A stretch of 64,000 nt of DNA. It comes from an uncultured Oscillospiraceae bacterium. GTDB taxonomy: Bacteria > Bacillota > Clostridia > Oscillospirales > Oscillospiraceae. Of this stretch, positions 56,004 through 64,000 are shown piece by piece (position 1 is the stretch's first letter; each line of letters begins with the position of its first letter). The stretch spans positions 43,573-107,572 of the forward strand of contig CAKUGQ010000005.1 in the NCBI GenBank assembly GCA_934654755.1. The letters run 5' to 3'. The position numbers and the translations under genes are program-made. The notes beneath the pieces are model-generated. The model was given only the letters and a program-made list of their open reading frames with translations, had not been told where the DNA came from and searched no databases.

Positions 56004-57485
56004 TTACCTGTGGTATAGCTTCTTGGTCTGATAGACCGGTTCCGCCGTGAGGTTCATGCCGAGCTTGTTGAGAACATTTTCGTCCACCTGCGAGAGAATG
56101 ACGGAGGAGTGAATCTGACAGCCCTTGAGTTCGCTGAGCTTGTTCAGTGCCAGCGCCGCCGTGGGATTTGTTACCGCGCTGATAGCGAGGGCAATCAGCA
56201 CCTCGTCGGTGTGCAGGCGTGGATTGTGGTTGCCCAGATGTCCCGTCTTGAGCGCCTGGATCGGCTCGAGCACGGCGGGAGAAATGAGTTGGATGGAGTC
56301 GTCAATGTGTGCCAGACGCTTCAGAGCATTGATCAGCGCCGCAGAGGAAGCGCCGAGCAGAGAAGAGGTCTTTCCGGTGACGATCGAACCGTCGGCAAGC
56401 TCGATTGCCGTAGCGGGCGCACCCGTTTTTTCGGCGAGCGCGACGGCCGGTGCGACACAGGCGCGAATCGATGGCTCCAGCCCGCAGGAGTTCATCAGCA
56501 TTTCCAGCTTATGTACCTGTACGCTGTCCGCCGTGCCCTTGCGAACGCCGCAGCGGGCGGCGTAGTAACGCCGAACAATTTCCTGCAGCGAGGCTTCTCG
56601 GCAGACTTCGTCATCCGTAATGGCATAAGCGATCATATTTACACCCATATCCGTCGGGCTGCGGTAGGGGCTTCTGCCGTAAATACGGCGGAAAATCATG
56701 TCCAGTACGGGGAAGATCTCAATATCGCGGTTATAGTTGACGGTTGTTTCGCCGTAGGCCTCCAGGTGGAAGGGGTCGATCATATTGACGTCGGACAGGT
56801 CGACTGTCGCCGCTTCGTAGGCCAGATTGATCGGATGCTTGAGCGGCAGATTCCAGACGGGGAAGGTCTCGAATTTGGCATAACCCGCGGCGACGCCGCG
56901 GCGGTGTTCATGGTAGAGCTGGCTCAGACAGGTGGCCATCTTGCCGCTGCCGGGACCCGGAGCGGTGACGACAACGAGCTTGCGTGTCGTTTCAATAAAA
57001 TCGTTTCTGCCGAAGCCGTCGTCCGAGACGATCAGCGGCAGATTGGTCGGGTAGTCGGCAATGGGATAGTGGCGGTAGGTCCGCACGCCGAGATTTTGCA
57101 GCTTGTGCTCAAATTGTTCCGCCGTATGCTGTCCCGCAAACTGCGTCAGAACGACGCTGCCGACATACAGCCCGTAACCGCGGAAAGCGTCGATCAGGCG
57201 CATGACGTCAAGATCGTAGGTGATGCCGAGATCTCCGCGTACCTTGCTTTTTTCAATATCGTTGGCATTGATGGCAATAATGATCTCCGCGTCGTCCTTC
57301 ATTTTCAGCAGCATCTGCATTTTGCTGTCCGGCTGGAAGCCGGGAAGTACGCGTGAGGCATGGAAATCGTCGAACAGCTTACCGCCGAATTCCAGATAGA
57401 GCTTGCCGCCGAAGGACTCGACGCGCTCGAGAATACGCTGCGTTTGCAGCGAGAAATACTTTTCATTGTCAAAACCGATCTTCAT
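56004..57485 (-). CDS. DUF1846 (UPF0371) family protein
   Basis: 493 residues, standard family length. It starts M-K-I-G-F-D-N-E-K-Y-F and contains L-Y-L-E-F-G-G-K-L-F-D-D, A-P-G-P-G-S-G-K-M-A-T-C-L-S-Q-L-Y-H-E and G-N-H-N-P-R-L-H-T-D-E. The G-P-G-S-G-K-M segment looks like a phosphate-binding loop. The family is conserved in Firmicutes and its biochemical role is not firmly known. The start at 57485 has GAGGAGG upstream. Confidence 0.88.
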   Translation of the reverse strand: MKIGFDNEKYFSLQTQRILERVESFGGKLYLEFGGKLFDDFHASRVLPGFQPDSKMQMLLKMKDDAEIIIAINANDIEKSKVRGDLGITYDLDVMRLIDAFRGYGLYVGSVVLTQFAGQHTAEQFEHKLQNLGVRTYRHYPIADYPTNLPLIVSDDGFGRNDFIETTRKLVVVTAPGPGSGKMATCLSQLYHEHRRGVAAGYAKFETFPVWNLPLKHPINLAYEAATVDLSDVNMIDPFHLEAYGETTVNYNRDIEIFPVLDMIFRRIYGRSPYRSPTDMGVNMIAYAITDDEVCREASLQEIVRRYYAARCGVRKGTADSVQVHKLEMLMNSCGLEPSIRACVAPAVALAEKTGAPATAIELADGSIVTGKTSSLLGASSAALINALKRLAHIDDSIQLISPAVLEPIQALKTGHLGNHNPRLHTDEVLIALAISAVTNPTAALALNKLSELKGCQIHSSVILSQVDENVLNKLGMNLTAEPVYQTKKLYHR

Positions 57486-57513
57486 GTATCTGACCTCCTC
57501 AATTCCACATGAT

Positions 57514-57542
57514 ATTGTACCATGCCGCCCGGTGGAACACAA
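57514..57542 (-). promoter_or_regulatory. Promoter of the DUF1846 gene
   Basis: TTGTGT (57537-57542), 17 bases, TACAAT (57514-57519) on the minus strand. Confidence 0.65.
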
Positions 57543-57585
57543 GATATTTTTTCCGTAAACGTCGAAAAGAAAAATAAAAAAGGAC

Positions 57586-57614
57586 TTGATTTTTACGTTG
57601 CGTTCTGCTAGAAT
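57586..57614 (+). promoter_or_regulatory. Promoter of the ABC exporter operon
   Basis: TTGATT (57586-57591), 17 bases, TAGAAT (57609-57614), 50 bases before the first ABC gene. Confidence 0.65.
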
Positions 57615-57663
57615 ACTTAGGCAATCTAACTAATTTTGAACTTTTCAGGAATGAGGTGGTCCG

Positions 57664-59457
57664 GTGCTTTTCGGTAAGCATATCAATCGCTACTATTTCA
57701 GGTACCTGCCTGCGCTGCTGCTCGGCCTTGCGTCGCTGATTCTGGTGGATTACGTTCAGCTTGTGATCCCGGAGCTGTACCGCATGGTCGTCAACGGCAT
57801 CAACGACGGCTCCGTGCTGGTGGATGGCGTCCGTGTCCCGTTCGATATGGACTTTCTGCTCGAACAGATCTGCCGCCCGATGCTCGTCGTTATCCTTCTT
57901 TTGATTCTCGGGCGCTTTTTGTGGCGTATCTGTTTTTTCGGCAGCGCCATCAAGGTGGAGACGGATCTGCGCAGTCGGATGTTTGCCCGCTGCGAGTCGC
58001 TGTCGCAGCAGTATTATCAGGTCAACAAGATCGGCAATCTCATGTCCTTTTTTACCAACGACCTGGATACCGTGCAGGAGTGTTTCGGCTCCGGACTGAT
58101 GATGTTCTGCGACGCGCTGTTTTTGCTGATCCTTGCGGTATCGAAAATGCTGCGCATGAACATTCTGCTGTCGCTTTTGTGCCTGATCCCGATGGCGCTC
58201 CTGCTGGCGGTGAGCACGATCGTCGGCAAATACCTTCAGGACAAGTGGCGCATCCGTCAGGAACGCTATTCCGAGCTTTCCGACTTCTCTCAGGAGAACA
58301 TCTCGGGCATTTCCGTAATCAAGGCTTTCGTCAAGGAGACGAAGGAACTGATGTTTTTCCGCAAGCTTAATGTGGAGAACGAGGAGGCAAACGTCCGCTA
58401 CACAAAGGCATCCATGATGCTGAATATTCTGGTGCAGCTCTTTGTGGAATCCGTGATCTGTGTGATTCTGGGCTACGGCGGTTATCTTGTCTGGAAGGGC
58501 ACGTTTGATGCCGGCCAGCTTGTGGAGTTTATCGGCTATTTCACCGCGACGGTCTGGCCGGTCATGGCCGTGTCGGAGCTGATCGAAATGCGCTCACGCG
58601 GTAAGGCCTCCCTGCAGCGAATCGGCGAGCTGCTCGACGCGCAGCCGGATGTGTGCGACCGGGAAAATATAGAGCCGGTCGAGCGGATCAACGGCGATAT
58701 TGAATTCCGTAACCTGACCTTCCGCTATCCCGGCGGCGAGTTTGACGTTCTGCAAAACGTCTCCTTCCACATTGCCGCGGGGGAGAGCGTGGGGCTCATC
58801 GGCAAGACCGGCTCCGGCAAGACGACGCTGGTCGACCTGATCCTGCGCACCTATAATGTACCGGACGGCACGCTCTATCTCGACGGGAGGGACATCAACA
58901 CCATTCCCATCCATACCGTGCGGCAGTACGCCGCCTATGTGCCGCAGGACAACTTCCTGTTCAGCGATACCATCGCAAACAACATCGCCTTTGCGTCGGA
59001 TTCCGGCGACTCCGACGCCGTGCAGGGCGCGGCAAAGATGGCGGACGTCCACGACAATATCACGGGCTTTGCGCTTGCCTACGACACCGTCCTCGGCGAA
59101 CGCGGCGTAACCGTTTCCGGCGGACAGAAGCAGCGTATCTCCATTGCCCGTGCGCTGATGAAGAACGCGCCCATCCTGATCCTGGACGATTCCGTTTCCG
59201 CGGTGGATGTGGATACCGAGCGCGTGATTCTGAATAATCTGCGTGAGCAGCGCAGGGGAAAAACCACGATCCTCATTGCGCACCGTATTTCCACCGTCGA
59301 GCAGATGAGCAAGATCGTTTTCCTCGACGACGGACGGTTGGTCGCCGTCGGCACACATGAGGAACTGTACCGCACCTGCCCGGAATACCACGAAATGGTC
59401 GAGCTGCAAAAGCTCGACGAGGAGAAAAAAGCTGCGGAGGTGAACGACCGTGCGTGA
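57664..59457 (+). CDS. ABC exporter half-transporter with degenerate catalytic site
   Basis: 597 residues, GTG start after GAGGTGG. The membrane domain has six helices (about 10-330). The ATPase has Walker A G-K-T-G-S-G-K-T-T, signature V-S-G-G-Q-K-Q and Walker B I-L-I-L-D-D-S-V-S-A-V-D. The residue after the Walker B Asp is Asp instead of the catalytic Glu, as in the non-hydrolysing site of heterodimeric exporters. Its stop overlaps the start of the partner gene, so the two form one transporter. No peptidase domain is present. Substrate unknown (drug or lipid types are family possibilities). Confidence 0.9.
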   Translation: MLFGKHINRYYFRYLPALLLGLASLILVDYVQLVIPELYRMVVNGINDGSVLVDGVRVPFDMDFLLEQICRPMLVVILLLILGRFLWRICFFGSAIKVETDLRSRMFARCESLSQQYYQVNKIGNLMSFFTNDLDTVQECFGSGLMMFCDALFLLILAVSKMLRMNILLSLLCLIPMALLLAVSTIVGKYLQDKWRIRQERYSELSDFSQENISGISVIKAFVKETKELMFFRKLNVENEEANVRYTKASMMLNILVQLFVESVICVILGYGGYLVWKGTFDAGQLVEFIGYFTATVWPVMAVSELIEMRSRGKASLQRIGELLDAQPDVCDRENIEPVERINGDIEFRNLTFRYPGGEFDVLQNVSFHIAAGESVGLIGKTGSGKTTLVDLILRTYNVPDGTLYLDGRDINTIPIHTVRQYAAYVPQDNFLFSDTIANNIAFASDSGDSDAVQGAAKMADVHDNITGFALAYDTVLGERGVTVSGGQKQRISIARALMKNAPILILDDSVSAVDVDTERVILNNLREQRRGKTTILIAHRISTVEQMSKIVFLDDGRLVAVGTHEELYRTCPEYHEMVELQKLDEEKKAAEVNDRA

Positions 59458-61336
59458 GTATTTGCCGCTTTTGATCGTCGGCGCCGTAATCGGCGTGATA
59501 TCGATCATCTGCATCATTGCCTATTCTACCATCAGGGACGATAAAAAGGCCATCGGCTTTGAGCGCAATATGAAGGACTCCGAGCTGCTGCGCCGTCTGC
59601 TGCCCTATGCAAAGCGATACTGGAAGCGCTTCCTTGTCGTGCTGATTCTGATGCTTTTCTCCATCTCCTACAGCATTGCTTCGCCGCTGCTGATCGGTGG
59701 TATCGAGGAGATGATTAAGGACAGATTTGAACTGTCGCAGCTCTGGCGCGGTGTGGCCGTTTATGCGGGCTTTTTGATCGTTTCTCTGATCTGCGGCTAT
59801 TTCCAGGCCATCCTGCTGCAAAAGACCGGTCAGCGAATTATTTCCGAGCTGCGCGAGGATCTGTTTATCCATATAGAGAGCCTTTCCCATGCGCAGATTC
59901 ACAGTATGCCGGTCGGCAAGCTCGTTACACGCCTGACAAATGACACGAATGCCATCTCGCTGCTGTTTACAAACATCATTGTTACGCTTGTGCAGAACAC
60001 CTTTGTGCTGCTGGGCGTAACGGTTGCAATGCTCATTAGGAATTATGCGCTTGCGTTGATGGTACTGTGCTTTGCACCGTTTATCCTGCTGTTTACCGTG
60101 ATTTTCCGCAAGTTTTCCCGAAAGGCACACCGTAGGGTCAAGGACGGAACAACGGATATCAACACCTTTCTGTCGGAAAACCTCTCCGGTATGAAGGTCA
60201 TCCAGATTTTTAACCGTGAGGAGCGCAAGCTCGCAGAGTTTAACGGTAAAAATGCCAGACTCGGACGTGCCAAGCGCGATCAGATCTTTGTGTTCGGCAT
60301 CTTCCGCCCGCTGGTGTATATGCTTTATGCCAGCTCCGTGCTCTGCCTGCTTTATCTCGGCGGCCGCGGCTATATTCGCAACACGACCTTTATGGGACAA
60401 ATTATCACCGGCGGCACGGTCGTCACATTCTATATGTTCCTGTCGAAGTTCTTTAACCCGCTGCAAAACCTTGCCGAGCAGTTCAACCGCCTGCAATCCG
60501 CTATGGCCTCGGCAGAGAAGATTTTCTCCATTCTTGATATTCGGCCCGATCTGGTGGACGCTCCCGATGCCGTCGACATCGACCATATCGAGGGCAACAT
60601 CGAGTTCCGTAACGTCTGGTTTGCTTATGTTCCCGGTGAGTGGGTGCTGAAGGATGTGTCGTTTACCGTCAAGGCCGGGCAGACCGTCGCCTTCGTCGGC
60701 GCGACCGGTTCCGGCAAGACCACAATTCTCTCACTTATCTGCCGCAATTACGACATTCAGCAGGGACAGATTCTGATCGACGGTATCGATATTCGCCGCA
60801 TCAGGATCGCCTCACTGCGCCGTCGTTTCGGCCAGATGCTTCAGGATGTGTTCCTGTTTTCGGGTACCATTCGCAGCAACATCGTCCTGCGCGAGGAGAA
60901 TGTCAGCGACGAGGAAGTTATGGCTGCCTGCCGCTATGTCAATGCTGACCACTTCATCAACAAGCTCCACAACGGGCTCGATGAGGAGGTGCGGGAGCGC
61001 GGCAACAACTTCTCTGCCGGCCAACGCCAGCTCCTGTCGTTTGCCCGCACCATTCTGCACAAGCCGGATGTCATGATCCTCGACGAGGCTACGGCAAATA
61101 TCGACACGGAGACGGAGCTGCTGATCCAGGACTCGCTCAACCGTATGATGAACATCGGTACGATGCTGATTGTTGCACACCGCCTGTCTACGATCCAGCA
61201 CGCGGACAATATCATCGTCCTGTCGCACGGCAAGATTGTCGAACAGGGGACTCATTTCGAGCTCCTGGCGCGGAAGGGTCGTTATTATCGGCTTTATCAG
61301 CTCCAGTTCGAGGATAAGCCGGCACTGCCGGTTTGA
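59450..61336 (+). CDS. ABC exporter half-transporter with canonical catalytic site
   Basis: 628 residues, GTG start, overlapping the partner gene by 8 bases. An extra N-terminal helix (about 5-25) precedes the usual six-helix domain. The ATPase has G-A-T-G-S-G-K-T-T, a diverged signature F-S-A-G-Q-R-Q and Walker B V-M-I-L-D-E-A-T-A-N-I-D with the catalytic Glu. The pattern complements the first subunit: one site competent (this Walker B with the partner signature V-S-G-G-Q), one degenerate. Substrate unknown. Confidence 0.9.
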   Translation: MREYLPLLIVGAVIGVISIICIIAYSTIRDDKKAIGFERNMKDSELLRRLLPYAKRYWKRFLVVLILMLFSISYSIASPLLIGGIEEMIKDRFELSQLWRGVAVYAGFLIVSLICGYFQAILLQKTGQRIISELREDLFIHIESLSHAQIHSMPVGKLVTRLTNDTNAISLLFTNIIVTLVQNTFVLLGVTVAMLIRNYALALMVLCFAPFILLFTVIFRKFSRKAHRRVKDGTTDINTFLSENLSGMKVIQIFNREERKLAEFNGKNARLGRAKRDQIFVFGIFRPLVYMLYASSVLCLLYLGGRGYIRNTTFMGQIITGGTVVTFYMFLSKFFNPLQNLAEQFNRLQSAMASAEKIFSILDIRPDLVDAPDAVDIDHIEGNIEFRNVWFAYVPGEWVLKDVSFTVKAGQTVAFVGATGSGKTTILSLICRNYDIQQGQILIDGIDIRRIRIASLRRRFGQMLQDVFLFSGTIRSNIVLREENVSDEEVMAACRYVNADHFINKLHNGLDEEVRERGNNFSAGQRQLLSFARTILHKPDVMILDEATANIDTETELLIQDSLNRMMNIGTMLIVAHRLSTIQHADNIIVLSHGKIVEQGTHFELLARKGRYYRLYQLQFEDKPALPV

Positions 61337-61345
61337 TCGTATTTC

Positions 61346-61380
61346 AAAGCCGCGCCCCGTAGCCCGGAGCGCGGCTTTTT
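61346..61380 (+). terminator. Terminator of the ABC exporter operon
   Basis: AAAGCCGCGC pairs with GCGCGGCTTT, followed by TTT. Confidence 0.85.
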
Positions 61381-61542
61381 AACATCCTGCGTGCCTTTGA
61401 CGCGGGGAAACAAATGATTCAATCACCCCTTGAGCTGCTTTTTCGACGGTTCAAGCATTGCTTGCTGGCGAATTTGTGCAGTTTACGGTACGATCGATGC
61501 GCCGCCGTGGAAAACCGGCACGGCAGAAAGGAATAAAAACCA

Positions 61543-62277
61543 ATGTTTGATATGGTACGGATCGGGAAACGGATCGCGGAGCTTCGCAAGCAGAAGAATA
61601 TGACGCAGCTGGCGCTGGCAGATGCGATGGGCATCAGCTTTCAGGCGGTCTCCAACTGGGAACGCGGCAATTCCATGCCGGATATTTCCAGGCTGCCGGA
61701 GCTTGCCGAGCTGCTCGGCACGACCGTCGATGCACTGATCGGTCAGGGCAATCCGCTTATACTGCGCGCTGCAGCGGGTGAATGGTTCGATCTTCGCGGC
61801 GCGGACGGCGAACAGCTTGCGGAGCTGGCGCTCCTCTCCCGGCCGCATGAGGTCGAGACCTATGCGCAGGAGGTTGCCCCGAATGCGCTTGCGGGTATTC
61901 TGCCCTATTTAAGTGCGGGAGCCGTCGGGAAACTTGCGGAGCAATATGCCGCGTCGGTCGGGCCGGAAATATTCCTGCCCTATCTTGAGACGGAAAAGCT
62001 TGATGAACTGATGTTGCGCCGCTATGCCGAGGGAGGCGACGTTTCTGTCTATCTGCCCTATGCTTCACCGCAGGCGATTGCGCGGCTTGCGGAGGAATAC
62101 GAGAAAAAGGGGGACGGGGTTGGCGAGCTTCTCGCGTTTGCGGCAGCGGACGCGTTGCTTCCGGCCGCTGCGCGGGCGCTGAAGCGAGGCGGCGCCGAGG
62201 CGCTGCGCCCATACCTGCCCTATCTCTCCGAGCGGGACATTCACAGGTTGATTCCTGATTCCCCCAAGGAGGAATAA
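61543..62277 (+). CDS. XRE-type transcriptional regulator with C-terminal LPYL repeats
   Basis: 244 residues. The N-terminal helix-turn-helix (5-65) has the XRE pattern R-I-A-E-L-R-K-Q-K-N-M-T-Q and A-V-S-N-W-E-R-G. The C-terminal part is helical with a recurring L-P-Y-L/A-S/E motif at 120, 145, 171 and 225, each followed by a helix (A-V-G-K-L-A-E-Q-Y, K-L-D-E-L-M-L-R-R-Y, A-I-A-R-L-A-E-E-Y). This is a repeat scaffold likely for protein or ligand contact. It stands alone between terminators. Targets unknown. Confidence 0.85.
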   Translation: MFDMVRIGKRIAELRKQKNMTQLALADAMGISFQAVSNWERGNSMPDISRLPELAELLGTTVDALIGQGNPLILRAAAGEWFDLRGADGEQLAELALLSRPHEVETYAQEVAPNALAGILPYLSAGAVGKLAEQYAASVGPEIFLPYLETEKLDELMLRRYAEGGDVSVYLPYASPQAIARLAEEYEKKGDGVGELLAFAAADALLPAAARALKRGGAEALRPYLPYLSERDIHRLIPDSPKEE

Positions 62278-62289
62278 ACGAAGCGCAAA

Positions 62290-62327
62290 CAAAATGCGGA
62301 CGCAGAGTTCTCTGCGCCCGCATTTTG
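62290..62327. terminator. Bidirectional terminator between convergent genes
   Basis: CAAAATGCGG pairs with CCGCATTTTG, with an inner GCAGAG/CTCTGC stem. Confidence 0.8.
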
Positions 62328-62338
62328 CTATGTCTCGC

Positions 62339-63793
62339 CTATGTTGCGAAATAACTGAAGTGCATATAGTCCTTGTAACCGCTGCGCCAGTAAATTCCCT
62401 GCGTGTAACCGTATTTTCGGAAAGCGCGTACGACGTCGCCGTCCGGCGGGATGGAATACGGATCCTCCCCCGGTTTCCAGTAGCTGCCGACAATGGCATT
62501 TCCATCCGGGTCACAGTAGTAGTTCTCGTTGGGATTAATGTCGATTGCCGTACCGATGGTGTGCTCCGAGCGGCCGCCGCGGCTGAAACCGCCGAGGTAA
62601 TGAATCGGGAATTTTTCCGCACCGTGATAAATCTCGTCGAAGATTGCCGCGACGGTTTCGGCCATGTTTTTGTGGACATAAACATTCCACGTCTTGGTGA
62701 TCTTGCTACCGTTCGAGCCGAAATCCCACGCTAAAACCGTCACGCGCACCATATCCTGCAAGGCGGCGTTATAGTCGTGAGCGCCGTTACGGTAGTAGTA
62801 CATTCTCGGATCGTCTACGACCTCACCGAAAACGCGCATACACTTTTCACTGTAGCTCTCGTTCTCGTTTGCCAGATCGCCTGCGGTTACGCGGAATTCA
62901 CAAACGGCCGTAATACCATTTTCGGCATAGGCAACAACAGAGGCATTGCCTTTTCCGTGAGCCGTTACAATGCCGCGCTGATTGACGGTAACGACGGCTT
63001 TGTCGGTGGAGTACCAGTAGACGGAGGTAGCAATGAGCGCTTCGACCGGCGAGATATCGTAGCCGAGCGTATAGACGTCGCCTGCGCGAAGCTGCACCGA
63101 AGCGGCAGAGAGTGTGAGGGAAGCCGGAAGGATCAGATCGCTATCGATGTGGAGACTATGGTAGATGCGGCTGATGAGTGCCGCCGCCTCTGCGCGTGTC
63201 ACCGTTTGTGCGGGACGGAAAACGGAGACATCCGCCTCACTGTCCGCACCGAAGAAAAGTCCGAGCCTGCTGAAAATTTCTATGTATTCAATATATTCTT
63301 CGTCGGCGGAGTTGAGATCCGTGAAAGCCGAGGGTGTATCCCGAACGCCGTCGTCAGGACGATACTCATAGCCGTGAAGCGTTCCGAGGCGGACGACGAT
63401 ACGGGCCGCTTCCTGACGTGTGATCGGAGCGTCGGGGCGGAAGCTCGAGCCGCGCACAAGGCGCGTTCCGCCGGCCCAGACGGCATAAGGCGTATAGAAT
63501 TGCCCTCCGCCGACATCGGAAAACAGGTCGGAAGCCGCAGCGTCCGTCCAGAGGACCGTATCGATACCGGCAAGACGTCCAAGTGCAGTGATAAACATGG
63601 CTCGTGTCATGGGGACCTCAGGGGAGAACGTTGTCTCAGAAGTACCGTTAAAAAAGCCGAGACGCGTTACCTCTTCAATATAGGCGGCGGCCCAATGGCC
63701 GTCAATATCGCGAAATCGCGCAGCGCCGACCGTGGGAACGGCTGCAAGGAGCATTGCAAATACCAGAAACAGGGAGAGATGGCGCTTTTTCAA
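62339..63793 (-). CDS. Surface-anchored SLH protein with Ig-like domain and M15-type D-Ala-D-Ala carboxypeptidase domain
   Basis: 484 residues from TTG 63793 (GTGAGG nine bases upstream; GTG 63808 is an alternative). After a signal peptide come three SLH modules (about 25-75, 85-140, 150-215; F-R-D-I-D-G-H-W-A-A, P-I-T-R-Q-E-A-A, T-V-T-R-A-E-A-A), which tether proteins to cell-wall polymer. A Big2-like segment (about 225-305) and an M15/VanY-like domain follow. The zinc residues are likely in S-E-H-T-I-G-T-A-I-D-I-N-P and D-Y-M-H-F-S-Y. It probably trims peptidoglycan at the surface. Confidence 0.85.
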   Translation of the reverse strand: MKKRHLSLFLVFAMLLAAVPTVGAARFRDIDGHWAAAYIEEVTRLGFFNGTSETTFSPEVPMTRAMFITALGRLAGIDTVLWTDAAASDLFSDVGGGQFYTPYAVWAGGTRLVRGSSFRPDAPITRQEAARIVVRLGTLHGYEYRPDDGVRDTPSAFTDLNSADEEYIEYIEIFSRLGLFFGADSEADVSVFRPAQTVTRAEAAALISRIYHSLHIDSDLILPASLTLSAASVQLRAGDVYTLGYDISPVEALIATSVYWYSTDKAVVTVNQRGIVTAHGKGNASVVAYAENGITAVCEFRVTAGDLANENESYSEKCMRVFGEVVDDPRMYYYRNGAHDYNAALQDMVRVTVLAWDFGSNGSKITKTWNVYVHKNMAETVAAIFDEIYHGAEKFPIHYLGGFSRGGRSEHTIGTAIDINPNENYYCDPDGNAIVGSYWKPGEDPYSIPPDGDVVRAFRKYGYTQGIYWRSGYKDYMHFSYFAT

Positions 63794-63845
63794 TGGTAAC
63801 AGCCTCACTTTCCGTCAGAGATTCAGCTTGAATTCCTTTGAGTCC

Positions 63846-63874
63846 ATGATACCCGCTTTCGACAAAAAATGCAA
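63846..63874 (-). promoter_or_regulatory. Promoter of the SLH protein gene
   Basis: TTGCAT (63869-63874), 17 bases, TATCAT (63846-63851) on the minus strand. Confidence 0.65.
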
Positions 63875-63955
63875 GCTTTTTCCGCTGGAAATTCACGGGA
63901 GAAGGCTCCGCGGGAGGTAATCTCCCAAAAAGCGAAAAAAAAGTAAAAAAGGGGG

Positions 63956-63984
63956 TTGACAAAGGGAGAGGGGTGTGGTATTAT
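63956..63984 (+). promoter_or_regulatory. Strong SigA promoter firing out of the right edge
   Basis: TTGACA (63956-63961), 17 bases, TATTAT (63979-63984), with a run of A residues just upstream (63930-63950) that could act as an UP element. The transcribed gene lies beyond the window. Confidence 0.7.
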
Positions 63985-64000
63985 GTGCAAGCTGTCGCGA

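Noticed and set aside
56109..57356. Long open frame antisense to the DUF1846 gene
   Set aside because: Same reason: a shadow frame without supporting signals.
57664..61336. ABC exporter as transporter for the leader-peptide array
   Set aside because: It lies more than 33 kb away with its own promoter and lacks a C39 leader-peptidase domain; no evidence links it to the array.

Overview
The window reads as chromosomal DNA of a Gram-positive, spore-forming member of the Clostridia, most likely an Oscillospiraceae (Ruminococcaceae)-type gut bacterium. This rests on the spoIIAA-spoIIAB-sigF operon, GerM- and DacF-like proteins, HPr kinase, IreB, WhiA, T-box riboswitches in front of cysS and pheST, many Firmicutes-type -35/-10 promoters with 17-bp spacers, strong GGAGG ribosome binding sites and an evidently GC-rich coding bias. 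No rRNA, CRISPR array, phage or insertion sequence was recognised. One tRNA (Thr, CGU) is present.

Layout. 1-1.4 kb: a broken heavy-metal P-type ATPase and an intact CsoR-type copper repressor, each behind its own promoter and CsoR-like operator. 1.6-4.6 kb: tRNA-Thr, the sporulation sigma-F operon and a GerMN-domain lipoprotein. 4.6-6.7 kb: a two-component system. 6.9-13 kb: a D-Ala-D-Ala carboxypeptidase, a family-4 uracil-DNA glycosylase, a small repeat lipoprotein, a four-cluster ferredoxin, oligoendopeptidase F and an RluA-type pseudouridine synthase. 13-19 kb: DUF177-rpmF, der-plsY-gpsA-gtrA, two membrane proteins and rpmB.

19.3-24.1 kb is the accessory highlight: twelve consecutive small genes behind one clear promoter with a palindromic operator-like site. 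All but a shortened one carry the same Nif11-like leader ending in a GG motif, followed by variable C-terminal parts. Seven of the C-terminal parts share an invariant C-x2-C-x5-C-x2-C-x11-C pattern ending in a W-L-C motif, two look like small SH3-like beta domains, one is a different Cys-containing core, and two are stubs. No RiPP maturation enzyme, leader peptidase or dedicated exporter lies in the window, so this is a precursor-only array.

24.2-45.5 kb: hprK, murB, whiA, dnaE (without the usual rapZ-yvcK between murB and whiA); a lipoprotein plus a second two-component system; a YqhQ-like protein-prmC-recA-recX-rimO-pgsA run; then T-box-cysS-polA-rimI-tsaD. 45.5-51.8 kb (minus strand): a DivIVA-like protein, an NlpC/P60 hydrolase, a small conserved protein, IreB and T-box-pheS-pheT. 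51.9-56 kb: a lipoprotein, alanine racemase, a MazF toxin without an adjacent antitoxin, an unknown protein overlapping a secreted polysaccharide deacetylase by 107 nt. 56-64 kb: a DUF1846 protein, a heterodimeric ABC exporter with one degenerate catalytic site, an XRE regulator with LPYL repeats, an SLH/Ig-like/M15 cell-wall peptidase, and a strong promoter firing out of the right edge.

Functionally most of the window is housekeeping (translation, replication and repair, phospholipid and cell-wall synthesis, sporulation). The accessory signals are the decayed copper locus and the leader-peptide array.
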